The translations under genes were made by a program, and so were the position numbers. Under the pieces are notes generated by a model. That model saw only the letters and a list, made by a program, of their open reading frames with translations, did not search any database and had not been told where the DNA came from. From Caldisphaera sp046536515 (lineage in GTDB: Archaea; Thermoproteota; Thermoprotei_A; Sulfolobales; Acidilobaceae), in the NCBI RefSeq assembly GCF_046536515.1, contig NZ_JAWDMQ010000067.1, positions 1 to 6,283 of the forward strand: a stretch of 6,283 bases of DNA, in the 5' to 3' direction. Shown here piece after piece: positions 6,003 to 6,283 of the stretch; positions within the stretch are counted from its first letter, which is position 1; every line of letters begins with the position of its first letter.

Positions 6003-6006
6003 GCGT

Positions 6007-6283
6007 ATGAAAAGCGTTTCAAAAGGAGTAATTGCAATAATAATTGTTGTAATAGTTATTATTGGTATTGGGGCTTACTTTGTAAGTCAAAAGAAGAAAA
6101 CGGTCATAACATCAACTACCTCAACAAGTACATCTACATCATCTACATTAACATCATCAACCACATCTAGTGTTAAACAATTGCAACAATTATCTCCACC
6201 AACTCCTTCATCGCTCGTTATTTTATCAAACAGCTCAGTATCTATTAATATTCCAGTTAAAAGTGGGCAATATGCATTAGTAA
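6007..6283 (+). CDS. Membrane-anchored / exported protein with Ser/Thr-rich linker, 3'-truncated by the window
   Basis: The first 92 residues are visible and the frame is still open at the end. The protein begins MKSVSKG, a short basic stretch, then a hydrophobic segment of about 20 residues (7-26), QKKK, a linker dominated by Ser and Thr (33-55), a Gln/Pro-containing hinge (58-68), and the start of a beta-type domain (SVSINIPVKSGQY). KG followed directly by the hydrophobic run resembles the class III signal peptides cut by the archaeal prepilin peptidase PibD. The whole plan is that of crenarchaeal solute-binding and other cell-surface proteins, where the linker is often O-glycosylated. A simple N-terminal membrane anchor is the alternative. 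The visible part of the domain is too short to assign a substrate or family. It has its own promoter and Shine-Dalgarno. Confidence 0.8.
   Translation, partial: MKSVSKGVIAIIIVVIVIIGIGAYFVSQKKKTVITSTTSTSTSTSSTLTSSTTSSVKQLQQLSPPTPSSLVILSNSSVSINIPVKSGQYALV

Noticed and set aside
1..6283. CRISPR array, toxin-antitoxin or defence island
   Set aside because: No regularly spaced repeats and no nuclease, Cas, restriction or toxin motifs were found in any intact frame.

Overview
The window looks like chromosomal DNA from a thermophilic, AT-rich crenarchaeon. The evidence is TATA/BRE-type promoters rather than -10/-35 boxes, GGTGA or GGGG Shine-Dalgarno motifs, a TTG start, heavy use of AGA and ATA codons, T-tract terminators, a very GC-rich tRNA in an AT-rich genome with no encoded CCA, and a crenarchaeal-style membrane-anchored protein with a Ser/Thr linker. 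Caldisphaera or another low-GC Acidilobales/Sulfolobales relative would fit, but the genus is inference.

Layout: (1) Positions 1-2573 hold a tight three-gene plus-strand operon: a 5'-truncated D-3-phosphoglycerate dehydrogenase, a class V PLP aminotransferase (ATGA overlap), and a DUF89/ARMT1-type metal-dependent phosphatase (11-nt overlap). The first two match steps 1 and 2 of the phosphorylated serine pathway. The third position is held by a phosphatase of unassigned substrate, so it may supply the missing phosphoserine phosphatase or a repair function. (2) Positions 2574-2744 hold a T-rich terminator and then a TATA promoter. They lead into a 492-residue alkaline-phosphatase-superfamily phosphohydrolase (2745-4223) with all expected metal ligands and an in-frame 39-bp-period internal duplication.

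(3) Positions 4224-6006 (1.8 kb) are gene-poor and contain only one intact gene, a minus-strand tRNA-Gly(UCC). On one side of the tRNA lies a badly decayed GNAT acetyltransferase gene (about 4384-4883, plus strand). I reconstructed it by following family motifs through several frames and stops; it is followed by a palindrome flanked by A and T tracts. On the other side lie about 0.9 kb of mostly unrecognised DNA. This includes a possible second decayed coding region (about 5504-5937) and a run of six small stem-loops (5706-5944).

(4) At 6007 a new plus-strand gene begins and runs off the window. It encodes a protein with a short basic N-terminus, a 20-residue hydrophobic segment and a Ser/Thr-rich linker, the architecture of crenarchaeal surface-anchored or solute-binding proteins.

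No CRISPR array, intact insertion sequence, or obvious new defence system is visible. The two most interesting signals are the serine-pathway/DUF89 operon and the gene decay around the tRNA.
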